A stretch of DNA of 42,124 nt, from positions 1 to 42,124 of IMG/VR virus record IMGVR_UViG_3300031566_000120. The stretch is one strand, 5' to 3'. Positions within the stretch are counted from its first letter, which is position 1; each line of letters opens with the position of its first letter. Below, piece by piece: positions 32,141 through 39,111 of this stretch. This DNA comes from a virus. The position numbers and the translations under genes were made by a program. Below the pieces are notes generated by a model. It was not told the DNA's origin and did not search any database. It saw only the letters and a program-made list of their open reading frames with translations.

Positions 32141-32202
32141 GGCGCGGGGCGGTCCGCCAACCGGCGGACAACTGTCCCCCCAGGCCCCGCGCCTCCTTTT
32201 TT
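32141..32202 (+). terminator. Terminator in early operon
   Basis: GGCGCGGGGC (32141-32150) pairs perfectly with GCCCCGCGCC (32184-32193); between them GTCCGCC (32152-32158) pairs with GGCGGAC (32163-32169). The stem is followed by TCC and six T (32197-32202). It could stop or attenuate early transcription ahead of the 32291 gene, perhaps controlled by an antiterminator. Confidence 0.8.
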
Positions 32203-32290
32203 GCGAGGTGTGATGGCGGTGCTGACGGGCGTTCTATCGATGAGGGTGCCTGAGTTGAAACCCAGGTGGAGAAACGGGAGGGGAGTATCA

Positions 32291-32845
32291 ATGCAGATCC
32301 GAAAGGTGAAGTACAACGGGAGTGTGGCCAGGATCGAGTACGCGCGCCCCGTCGCCGACGGGGAGTACGACGAGTTCACACTCGTCTCCCACGATGAGCC
32401 GAGGCAGTCCTTCAAGACCGCCCTCGACTCACTGGCGCCCCACGTCGGGAAACTCCTCGACGTGCCGGATTCGTGGACGAAAAACCTCAAGATCCGGGGG
32501 GTATCATTCTCCTGGCACGAGGAGGTGATGGGCGCGGTGGTGACGGCCTTGAAGACAGTCCCCCGCGCGAAGGCGCCGCTGGTCGTCAACACTCCGCACC
32601 AGGCGGAGAGGACCGCGGCGGACAGGGACATCTCCCGCTGTCTCGAGGAGAACTTTCTCTCGGCGCTCGGGGACGTCGCGCGCGAGGCCGAGGGGTACGT
32701 CATCGGGCAGAGGGCGCAGGGCGCGCTCTTTGAGGGCGAGGGAAACCCCGAGGGAGAGGCGCCGCCGGCGGAGGAACAGGACCCGAAGGACGGCAAGGGA
32801 CAGAAGCCTGCCCGCCGTGGCGGGTCTGCGGATAGAAGGATTTGA
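32291..32845 (+). CDS. Early hypothetical protein
   Basis: 184 aa from ATG 32291, with GGGAGGGGAG about seven bases upstream, so the frame's earlier codons (through the terminator) are not used. Beta-rich N-terminus (IRKVKYNGSVARIEYARPV, YDEFTLVSHDEP) then helices (LKTVPRAKAPLVVNTP, CLEENFLSALGDVAREAE). The acidic C-terminal tail ends with GGSADRRI coded by a family A repeat fragment. No motif recognised. It may act in DNA metabolism, since it is near the replication gene. Confidence 0.65.
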   Translation: MQIRKVKYNGSVARIEYARPVADGEYDEFTLVSHDEPRQSFKTALDSLAPHVGKLLDVPDSWTKNLKIRGVSFSWHEEVMGAVVTALKTVPRAKAPLVVNTPHQAERTAADRDISRCLEENFLSALGDVAREAEGYVIGQRAQGALFEGEGNPEGEAPPAEEQDPKDGKGQKPARRGGSADRRI

Positions 32846-32848
32846 GGG
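32806..32848 (+). repeat. Family A repeat fragment at gene end
   Basis: AGAAGCCTGCCCGCCGTGG, then GGGTCTGCGGATAGAAGG, matches 14705-14745 in order with a few differences. It supplies the last ~13 codons of the 32291 gene. Confidence 0.65.
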
Positions 32849-32914
32849 GAAGAGGTAAGCAATACCTCTTGACCGGGGGAAAACAGGATGCAGGGGAAGG
32901 GAAGCGAAAGTAAG

Positions 32915-32977
32915 GCCCGGGTACGCGGCAACGCGAGGCGCAACATGAGAGGCCCCGCCGCGGCCCGGGCTTTCTTC
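32915..32977 (+). terminator. Long-range hairpin with T-rich tail
   Basis: GCCCGGG (32915-32921) can pair with CCCGGGC (32964-32970), and inside it GCGGC with GCCGC (32926-32930 with 32957-32961), followed by TTTCTTC. A weak intrinsic terminator or a structured leader before the 32992 gene; it lies in a 146-base interval without a convincing gene. Confidence 0.35.
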
Positions 32978-32991
32978 ATTGAGGGCGCGCC

Positions 32992-33279
32992 GTGGAACTG
33001 AAAGAGGTAATCGCCGCGGCGACCGCGGACTGTCTCGACGGCATCGACAAGATGTACCGGCGGCACGGGAAGACCTTCGACCGCAAGGCGTTTCTTGCGG
33101 ACGCGCTCATGATGGCGCCGGCGGATGTCCCGGAGGACCTCCGGACGCTCTCGCTGGGGCAGCTCTCCCAGGCCGCGCGCAACGTTGAGAAGCATTACCG
33201 GACGTGCATCGCACACGATCAGTCGCCGCGCAAAAAAAAGCCGACGGGCAAAGAGGCCGCGGCGGGAATGGGCAAGTGA
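32992..33279 (+). CDS. Early hypothetical protein
   Basis: 95 aa, GTG start with only a weak ribosome site. Helical: MELKEVIAAATADCLDGIDK, GKTFDRKAFLADALMMAP, LRTLSLGQLSQAARNVEKHY, then a Lys-rich tail. No motif recognised. It is the second gene before the replication gene and may be a replication accessory, but nothing in the sequence shows this. Confidence 0.6.
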   Translation: MELKEVIAAATADCLDGIDKMYRRHGKTFDRKAFLADALMMAPADVPEDLRTLSLGQLSQAARNVEKHYRTCIAHDQSPRKKKPTGKEAAAGMGK

Positions 33280-33293
33280 AAGCGAGGGGATAG

Positions 33294-33473
33294 ATGAGCA
33301 ACGTTCTTCGTAGGGCGAGGCGGCGCAGGCAGCGAGAACGCGCGGATCTCAAGGCGCGGCGACCCCACGGCTGGCGACACGCGGGGACCGACCGCAGCAG
33401 GGATGTCGGAAACGTCGGCGCCTGGTCTTCCATGCTGGCGCTACTTGGCGGCCTCTTGCGAAGGAGGGGATAG
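33294..33473 (+). CDS. Small basic protein before replication gene
   Basis: 59 aa. GAGGGGATAG precedes ATG 33294, and its own last codons contain the identical GAGGGGATAG that serves the next gene, whose ATG follows the stop directly. Very basic N-terminus (VLRRARRRRQRERADLKARR), then a short hydrophobic end (WSSMLALLGGLLRRRG). Possibly a nucleic-acid-binding peptide. The tight coupling to the replication gene favours real translation. Confidence 0.6.
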   Translation: MSNVLRRARRRRQRERADLKARRPHGWRHAGTDRSRDVGNVGAWSSMLALLGGLLRRRG

Positions 33474-34802
33474 ATGGCGTCGAGGGCGAAAGTCGCGATT
33501 CTCGAAATGTGGGAATATGGTATCCGCGTTACACCCAGCCAGCGATGCCTCCTCTGGGGGATGTCCGAGTACGAATGGCCCGAGGGCTTCTGCTGGTACA
33601 CCGCTGACACAATCGCGAAGTTCGCCGGGACGAAGCGGCGAAACGGTCAACGCACGATGAGGCAACTCGTGAAGCGCGGGGTAGTCCGTAAATGGATATG
33701 GATTAACCCCGGCGGCAGACAGGGGGCAAACGTCTACAAGGTCTGCCTGCCCGGCCTGGCGCCGGTCACCGAGGAGACGATCAGGCACCTCAGAAACCAG
33801 CGAGGCGGCGCCCCGGCGGTCGGCTGGGAACAACTCCGAGAAGACCTCGGACTGCCCCGCCAGAAGCCCGATTTGAGGGGCGTCCAGGGTGACACCCCTG
33901 AGGGGCGTCATATTGACGCCCCTCAAACGGAATCGAGGGGCGTCAAAAATGGCCCGGGAGGGGCGTCATTTATGGCCTCTGAGGGGCGTCCAGGACGACA
34001 CCCCACTCATAATGTTTTAGATCCTATGACTATTAAACCCAAGGGGGAGGGGGGGGCTGCTTCCACTCCACAACACCCCGCCGGACTGCCCGCCGACGGG
34101 AACCCTCCCCCCCCCACTATTTTTCCCGACACCCCGGAAGAAGAAAAACCACAGGCGGTCGATGAGGCGCTCTACGGCCAGGCGGTCAAGATCGTCAGAG
34201 AAAACCAAAGGGCAAGCGTCTCGCTCCTGCAACGCCGCCTCGGAATCGGCTACTCGCGAGCGGCGCGCTTGATCGACGTCATGAGCGAGAGGGGCGTTGT
34301 CGGGCCGGACAGGGGGTCGGTGCTTCGCGAAGTACTTCCGGCTGCCGGCGACGTCGATGAGGAGGCCGCGGCGACTCAAGTGTGGTGGACGGCGATCTGC
34401 GGGGCGGCCGAGGGCGGGGCGCCACGACGTCGAAAGATCGCTGAGGCCTGCAGGATGATAGCCGCCGAGATGGCCAGGCGCTGGGGAGCGGATGTCGAGA
34501 GGGTGCTCTTGCATCTCTTGATGCGCCGGCCCCAGGCGGCGGCGTCGGCGGAAACCCTTTGCCGATACCTGTTCAACGGCTGGGGGCTCGAGGGGCTTGC
34601 GGCAAAAACCGCTTCGGCGACGGAGCGCACAATCATCGACGTTGCGGAAACGACAAGGGTCGCGGCCGAGGACGAGGCGACAATCGCCGCCAATGTCGCG
34701 CGGCGCCACGAGATTGGCGAGGCGTTTCGAAACGGCGGCTGGGAGGGATTCCGGGCATGGGCTAAAGAAACGGCGGCGAAAGGAAAGGAGGACGCGGCAT
34801 GA
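33474..34802 (+). CDS. Replication initiator-like protein with FtsK-gamma domain
   Basis: 442 aa, GGAGGGG seven bases upstream of the ATG. Residues ~1-95 are a winged-helix domain (WYTADTIAKFAGTKRRNGQR, LVKRGVVRKW) like phage replication initiators. Residues ~134-228 are a Gly/Pro-rich linker whose DNA holds the iterons. Residues ~230-291 are an FtsK/SpoIIIE gamma domain: ALYGQAVKIVRENQRASVSL, LQRRLGIGYSRAARLIDVMS and ERGVVGPDRGSVLREVL follow the family nearly word for word. Residues ~300-442 are helical (CRMIAAEMARRWGADVERVL). Gamma domains read KOPS/SRS, G-rich 8-mers. There is no FtsK motor. I infer origin binding; no known phage family of this type comes to mind. Confidence 0.8.
   Translation: MASRAKVAILEMWEYGIRVTPSQRCLLWGMSEYEWPEGFCWYTADTIAKFAGTKRRNGQRTMRQLVKRGVVRKWIWINPGGRQGANVYKVCLPGLAPVTEETIRHLRNQRGGAPAVGWEQLREDLGLPRQKPDLRGVQGDTPEGRHIDAPQTESRGVKNGPGGASFMASEGRPGRHPTHNVLDPMTIKPKGEGGAASTPQHPAGLPADGNPPPPTIFPDTPEEEKPQAVDEALYGQAVKIVRENQRASVSLLQRRLGIGYSRAARLIDVMSERGVVGPDRGSVLREVLPAAGDVDEEAAATQVWWTAICGAAEGGAPRRRKIAEACRMIAAEMARRWGADVERVLLHLLMRRPQAAASAETLCRYLFNGWGLEGLAAKTASATERTIIDVAETTRVAAEDEATIAANVARRHEIGEAFRNGGWEGFRAWAKETAAKGKEDAA
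33875..34038. other. Putative replication origin: iterons plus AT-rich region
   Basis: GAGGGGCGTC occurs at 33875, 33900, 33935, 33958 and 33981 on the plus strand and inverted (GACGCCCCTC) at 33915-33924. Plus-strand copies are 23-35 bases apart. Copies 2 and 3 form a perfect palindrome of two 12-base arms (33899-33910, 33914-33925). An AT-rich run 34007-34038 (AATGTTTTAG, CTATGACTATTAAA) follows, suited to unwinding. It is embedded in the initiator gene, as lambda ori is in O. Confidence 0.75.
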
Positions 34803-35092
34803 CTGGCACGGTGAAGATAACGGCACACCAACTCGGAGGCGAACGCGTCGAGGAGATTTCGTTCGCGGGGAGTCTCGATGTGGAGGTCGAGATCGGCAGG
34901 TCCGCCAGGGCAACGCCCGGGCGAGATCTCGCCGCGCCAGGCGCCGGCGGACGGCGGATCAAGTTCTCGGTCGTGGAGTCACAGCAGAAGGCGCACCTCG
35001 TCGTCGACAACGGCCTCCAGGTCGGGGACAAACGCCGCACACAATTCCTCTGTCTGCGCGAGGAAGGCGAGACGGATTGGCGGCGGCCGTGA
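34799..35092 (+). CDS. Early hypothetical protein
   Basis: 97 aa, ATG overlapping the replication gene by four bases (ATGA). Beta-rich: VKITAHQLGGERVEEISFAG, SLDVEVEIGRS, IKFSVVESQQKAHLVVDNG. It contains the second GGCGAGATCTCGCC palindrome (34920-34933) in its codons. No family recognised; the composition suggests a small nucleic-acid-binding beta-barrel, but this is weak. Its stop is overlapped by the next GTG. Confidence 0.6.
   Translation: MTGTVKITAHQLGGERVEEISFAGSLDVEVEIGRSARATPGRDLAAPGAGGRRIKFSVVESQQKAHLVVDNGLQVGDKRRTQFLCLREEGETDWRRP
34920..34933. repeat. 14-bp perfect palindrome, copy 2
   Basis: GGCGAGATCTCGCC, identical to 32094-32107 and likewise preceded by G. It lies within a coding region but in a different frame phase, so protein constraint does not explain it. 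Confidence 0.6.
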
Positions 35093-35916
35093 CGGATGCG
35101 GTCCCGGACAAGGCGAAGGTCGTCTCGCGGGGAGTGCCGCCGACGGCGAGGGCGTATTTCGAGGCGGCCTCGAGGGACCGGGAGAAGTGCGCGCTGCGCG
35201 TCGTGAGCCGGTTCGTGACGCGGGGCGGCTCGACGGGAATCGGGGAGATCGGATACCTCGACACGGCGCACCGCGACGGCGTGCTCGAGAAGCACGCGGT
35301 GGGCCGGGTGTACTGGATGGAAAAAGGCGACGTCAAGATGGAGGTCGTCGAGGCCGGGTGGGCCGATGAGGTGGCTCAAAAGGTCAAGGCCCGCGCGCGA
35401 AAGATCGCGGCGCGGATACTCGAGGAGCGGGATGCCGGGCTGCACCTTTGGCCGACGTTCATGGCGACGGCCCAGATCGCTGACCTGGCAAAAGGAGCAC
35501 ACGTGCCAAAAGCAAGGACGGGGTTGAATGAGGACGGGAGGAAAGTCTGGGAGATGCTCGAGGGGCACTTCGGGCCGGCGCGTGCGGTGCCGACCAGTCT
35601 GATCGCGAAGGCCCTTGGGTGCAGCGAGCAGCACGCCAGGATGGTGATCGGGCTGAACAGGAAGTTCTTCCCCGGGAAGGTGGAGGCCCAACAGGGAAAG
35701 GGTTACTACCTGGCCGGGAACCTCGGCCATCGCCCCACTAAGCCGCTGATGCTCCCTCTGTCTGCGCTCGACGGCAAGGGCAACGAACGACCACTCCTGT
35801 CCGCTCCCGGGTTCAAGATCACGGTCACCGGTCCCGGGCTGAACGTTGAACTCGAGGCCGACCGCCCGATGGCGCTGGCGGTGCTGCGGCGCATCACGGG
35901 CGAGGCCGAAGCCTGA
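35089..35916 (+). CDS. Early protein with central helix-turn-helix
   Basis: 275 aa from GTG 35089, which overlaps the previous stop (GTGA); TTG 35077 is another option. A basic N-terminal third (ARAYFEAASRDREKCALRVV), a helical middle with AQKVKARARKIAARILEERD, then an HTH-like segment near residues 170-195 (TSLIAKALGCSEQHARMVIG), and a beta C-terminus (PGFKITVTGPGLNVELEADR). It could be a DNA-binding factor of replication or recombination. The family is not recognised. Confidence 0.6.
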   Translation: MTDAVPDKAKVVSRGVPPTARAYFEAASRDREKCALRVVSRFVTRGGSTGIGEIGYLDTAHRDGVLEKHAVGRVYWMEKGDVKMEVVEAGWADEVAQKVKARARKIAARILEERDAGLHLWPTFMATAQIADLAKGAHVPKARTGLNEDGRKVWEMLEGHFGPARAVPTSLIAKALGCSEQHARMVIGLNRKFFPGKVEAQQGKGYYLAGNLGHRPTKPLMLPLSALDGKGNERPLLSAPGFKITVTGPGLNVELEADRPMALAVLRRITGEAEA

Positions 35917-36104
35917 TGAAGTACACGGCCGCAAGCATCTTTGAGTATCGCGACTGCGACGTCGACGGCTGTGAGGCAAAGGCGCGGTGGGAGTTTTCGG
36001 CGTGGAGCCCCGGGACTCCACCGCGCCGCTTTTTCACGTGCGAGGAACACCGGCTCGAGGGGTTCAAGAGGATCACGACCGAGGGCGTGGGATGTAAGAG
36101 ATGA
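35916..36104 (+). CDS. Small zinc-finger-like protein
   Basis: 62 aa, ATG inside the previous stop (TGATG). Cys/His pattern: C14... C19 in CDVDGCEAKARW and CEEH near residue 43, which can bind one zinc as in small phage treble-clef proteins. No other feature. A family A repeat begins just after its stop. Confidence 0.6.
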   Translation: MKYTAASIFEYRDCDVDGCEAKARWEFSAWSPGTPPRRFFTCEEHRLEGFKRITTEGVGCKR

Positions 36105-36124
36105 GGCCCAGGCAAGGCCAAGAA

Positions 36125-36161
36125 GGTTTATCCGCAGATTACGCAGATTACGCAGATTACG
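36125..36161 (+). repeat. Family A repeat between early genes
   Basis: GGTTTATCCGCAGATTACG followed by two more CGCAGATTA units, identical to the 14554 left arm over its core. It occupies the leader of the 36173 gene, ending 12 bases before that start. Confidence 0.8.
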
Positions 36162-36172
36162 AGGAGGGCGCG

Positions 36173-36415
36173 ATGAATTCTGAGACGGGAGAGATACGAA
36201 CGGGGCCACAACTGGCGGCGTTGCTTGAACGGAACGCGGGCAAAGCTCCGCCACCGTGGATCGAGTTCAAGTACGGCGAGTTGGTAGAAATACGGGGATG
36301 CTACTTTGTGATCGACCGGATGACAAGGGCCTCCCTCGTACTGACTCCCATTAGCCGGGAAGCGGCGGAGAAGATTCGCGAGGAGGCTGATGCGAAATCG
36401 CAAGCCACCGCGTGA
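36173..36415 (+). CDS. Small hypothetical protein
   Basis: 80 aa from ATG 36173, set by GAGGAGGG about seven bases upstream; the frame upstream is only the repeat. The conserved-looking segment WIEFKYGELVEIRGCYFVID and a C-terminal helix (SREAAEKIREEADAK) occur together. Such proteins are common in temperate phage early operons, with unknown role. It overlaps the next gene by 26 bases. Confidence 0.65.
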   Translation: MNSETGEIRTGPQLAALLERNAGKAPPPWIEFKYGELVEIRGCYFVIDRMTRASLVLTPISREAAEKIREEADAKSQATA

Positions 36416-36584
36416 CGCGCACGGATTTCAGAAGAGGAGGCTCCATCTGGCGCTGGCCGCGGCGGGCCTCTCGGCGTCCTCACCCGAATTTCGCGAGATC
36501 GTCCACCGGGTGACCGGCGGCAAGGCGATGATCCTGACGACGCTCACCATAGAGGCAGTCATACGGGAGCTGATCGCAGCATGA
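36390..36584 (+). CDS. Small helical protein
   Basis: 64 aa. Very basic N-terminus (MRNRKPPRDAHGFQKRR), then helices (LHLALAAAGLSASSPEFREI and LTIEAVIRELIAA). It overlaps its neighbours by 26 and 4 bases, the style of a true phage early gene. No motif recognised. Confidence 0.5.
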   Translation: MRNRKPPRDAHGFQKRRLHLALAAAGLSASSPEFREIVHRVTGGKAMILTTLTIEAVIRELIAA

Positions 36585-36997
36585 AAGCGGACCTGATAGA
36601 GGCGATCCTGGAGCAGCTGGCCGGCCGGCGAGGGGAAGGCAACGCAATCAGGGCGTCGGAGATCTCCGTGGGGATCGGCCTGGGCGCGAAGAACGGCGCG
36701 AAGGTCCGCGCCATCATCACCGACCACCTCCCGGACCTCGGCATCATGGTCCTGGCGGGGCGCAAGGGATTCTTCATGCCGTCGGAACCGCCGGACCCCG
36801 AGGAGTGGAACAAGTACATCGCGGACCTCGAGAGCCGGGGATCGAAGATCTACCGGCGGCGGGACTGGACGGTGTTCTACGCAAGGAAAAGCGGACTAGT
36901 GGAGGTCGAGGGACGCTTCGTCGCGCCCCGGGAAGTAAAGACCAGGCAGGGCGGGCTCTTCCGCGGCACGGACGAACTGGCCCTGACGAGGCAGTAA
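36581..36997 (+). CDS. Small winged-helix-like protein
   Basis: 138 aa. Residues ~5-65 look like a winged HTH: LIEAILEQLAGRRGEGNAIR, ASEISVGIGLGAKNGAKVRA, ITDHLPDLGIMV. Residues ~80-110 contain SKIYRRRDWTVFYA. A DNA-binding regulator or replication accessory is possible. It overlaps the previous gene by four bases (ATGA). Confidence 0.6.
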   Translation: MKADLIEAILEQLAGRRGEGNAIRASEISVGIGLGAKNGAKVRAIITDHLPDLGIMVLAGRKGFFMPSEPPDPEEWNKYIADLESRGSKIYRRRDWTVFYARKSGLVEVEGRFVAPREVKTRQGGLFRGTDELALTRQ

Positions 36998-37015
36998 ACG
37001 GACAGGAGGAAAGAC

Positions 37016-38905
37016 ATGGCGGGCAGAAATGATAGTCAAAAGAAGGTCCCGGCAGGGCTCAAGGACCTCGCCGGCACGCCGGCGGGGAAGCTGATTCACG
37101 AACTGCACACGGGAGGGGAGAAGGAAGTCGACCCCGGGCGCATCCAGATGATACCGATTGGGAAACTGGTCACGACGCCGGAGAACCCGAGGGTGATCGA
37201 CGAGAAGGCGGCGGAGTTCGAGGACCTGGTCAAGTCAATCACAGCACAGGGCGTGGTGCAGCCCTTACTCGTGCGGCCGACGGGCACGCGCCGGGGGATC
37301 GGGAACGCCTTCAAGTTTGAAATCCGCGCGGGGGAGAGGCGGTTTCGGGCGGCTGTTGCCGCGGGGCTAAAGACGCTCCCCTGCGTAGTCCGGGAGATGT
37401 CGGATACGGAAGCCTTTGACGTGACCTTTACCGAGAACGCGCACCGCGAGGACCTGACGCCCGTGGAAGAGGGGAAGGCCGTCGGGATACTGCTCGCGCG
37501 CCACGGCGGGGACATCAACGCCGTCTGCGCCGCGATGGGACGAAAGCCCACGTGGATCGCACAGCGGCTCTCCATCGACCGGCGGCTTATCGACGGGTGG
37601 AAGAAACTGGCGTCGTCGGCCGGGATGAAGGGCAAGGTCACGGCAAGGCACCTGGAACTTTTGGCGAGGATACCGGAGCCGGTCCAGAAGCATTTCCTCG
37701 ACATGGCCCTCGGCAAACAGCACCGATGGACCAGCTGGCTCGAGGAGGGGCTGCCCACGGGTGAGGATCTCGCCGACAGGATCCAGGACGAACTGAGGGT
37801 GCTGTCAAAAGCCCCGTGGAAACTCGACGATGCTACGCTCACGAAACGGCCGGCGTGCGCAGAGTGTCCGAAGCGGTCGTCAAAGGATCCGCTTCTCTGG
37901 GACTCGGCCAAGACCAAAGACGACCAGTGCCTCGACGCCAAATGCTACGAGGAGAAGGTCCTGGCGGCGACAGTGCGCGCCGTCGAGAAGGCGCGGGCGA
38001 AGGACCCGGACGCCGTTCTCGTCGCGGGTTACTACGACGGGCCGTCCGAGAAACTTGCCAAGGCGCTCAAGGGGCCGTTTCTATCCTCGCATAAGGTGAC
38101 CGGCTGCACAAAGTCGGACCCCGGGGCGAAACTGTGCGTTCACGTCTCGGGCGAAAAGATGGGGAAGACGTTTTACGCAAAGGTCCGGCGCGATAGCGGC
38201 GCCGGGTCGCGGACGGCGCTCACGCTTGCCGAGAAAAAGAACCGCCTCGAGAAGAAGCGGTGGGTGGAGGTCGAGAAGCGGGTGGCGAAGAGGCTCGAGG
38301 ATAACCGTGACTGGAAGAAGGTGAAGACGCCGAACGGGGTCACTCGACAGGGCCACCTGATCGCCCTCGCCGGGTACTACGGCTGCCACAGCCTGGCAAA
38401 CCCGGGCTACTACTCCCCCGACGTAATGGCCGTCGACCTGAAGGTATTTCGGAAAGCCTTCGCAGGGGAGGCCGAGAAGTTTCTGCCCGGGCAGCAGGAT
38501 TTCGAGGGAGTCCTTTGGGAACTGGTGAACGACAACATCGCGACTGCGATGCACATCGAGGCCTACGTCACGGAGATCCGGCCGGACATGAAGGACGCAA
38601 TCCGCCTCGCCGCGCGGATCGTGGGCGCAGACGCCGACGAAATCCTCAAGGCAATCTCCAAGGAGGCGAAGTTCGCCACGCCGGCGGCCTGGGGGAAGAA
38701 GGCCAAGGCGGCGAAAAAGACGGGAACAAAGGAGGCGAAGGGCAAGAAGGCGCCGGGTACCGTAAAGCAACCCACGCCCGAATCGCCGCAAGTGTGTGAA
38801 CGGTGCGGGCAGGCGCCAAAGGTCGACCTCGCGGTGTGCGCCGCGTGCAGGAAGGAACTCGACGAGCAGGTGGCGGCGAGGAAGAGGGGAAGGACGGCGA
38901 AGTGA
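37016..38905 (+). CDS. Long ParB-like protein with C-terminal zinc ribbon
   Basis: 629 aa, AGGAGG seven bases upstream of the ATG. Residues ~43-155 form a ParB CTPase fold: GERRFRAA (106-113, box II) and ENAHREDLTPVEEG (140-153). An HTH (residues ~155-200, AVCAAMGRKPTWIAQRLSI) follows. Residues ~280-330 have Cys pairs (CAECPKRS and CLDAKCYEE). The C-terminus ends with CERCG...CAAC. The length is about double a ParB. No ParA is present, so partition is unproven; plasmid-like maintenance or DNA loading is an inference. Confidence 0.75.
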   Translation: MAGRNDSQKKVPAGLKDLAGTPAGKLIHELHTGGEKEVDPGRIQMIPIGKLVTTPENPRVIDEKAAEFEDLVKSITAQGVVQPLLVRPTGTRRGIGNAFKFEIRAGERRFRAAVAAGLKTLPCVVREMSDTEAFDVTFTENAHREDLTPVEEGKAVGILLARHGGDINAVCAAMGRKPTWIAQRLSIDRRLIDGWKKLASSAGMKGKVTARHLELLARIPEPVQKHFLDMALGKQHRWTSWLEEGLPTGEDLADRIQDELRVLSKAPWKLDDATLTKRPACAECPKRSSKDPLLWDSAKTKDDQCLDAKCYEEKVLAATVRAVEKARAKDPDAVLVAGYYDGPSEKLAKALKGPFLSSHKVTGCTKSDPGAKLCVHVSGEKMGKTFYAKVRRDSGAGSRTALTLAEKKNRLEKKRWVEVEKRVAKRLEDNRDWKKVKTPNGVTRQGHLIALAGYYGCHSLANPGYYSPDVMAVDLKVFRKAFAGEAEKFLPGQQDFEGVLWELVNDNIATAMHIEAYVTEIRPDMKDAIRLAARIVGADADEILKAISKEAKFATPAAWGKKAKAAKKTGTKEAKGKKAPGTVKQPTPESPQVCERCGQAPKVDLAVCAACRKELDEQVAARKRGRTAK

Positions 38906-39111
38906 GCGAGCGCATTATTGGGGACGTGTGCCGCGTGTGCGGGTGCACGGAATTGTACGGGTGCCCGGGCGGCTGTTCGTGGATCGTGAGGGCCGGGGCC
39001 GAAATCCTCTGCACGGCCTGCATCGCGCACGCGACCGACGACGAACTTGACGCTTCGGACGAAGAGAACGAGGAGGAACAGGATGGCGGAAGTGCGGACC
39101 ACGGAGTATGA
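38902..39111 (+). CDS. Small Cys-rich zinc protein
   Basis: 69 aa from GTG 38902, overlapping the ParB-like stop (GTGA). CRVCGCTELYGCPGGCSWI and ILCTACI provide two clusters of Cys; CxxCxC...GC is a signature of small phage zinc proteins of unknown function. The acidic tail is Asp/Glu-rich. A related protein is at 41644-41769. Confidence 0.7.
   Translation: MSERIIGDVCRVCGCTELYGCPGGCSWIVRAGAEILCTACIAHATDDELDASDEENEEEQDGGSADHGV

Noticed and set aside
32888-33001. 37-codon frame before the 32992 gene
   Set aside because: Arg/Ala-rich, overlaps the hairpin region and has no supporting homology or strong ribosome site; it could be translated, but cannot be supported.
33875-33990. CRISPR array
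   Set aside because: Ten-base repeats with 13-25-base gaps, one copy inverted, inside an open frame; too short for CRISPR repeats and typical of iterons. No cas genes.
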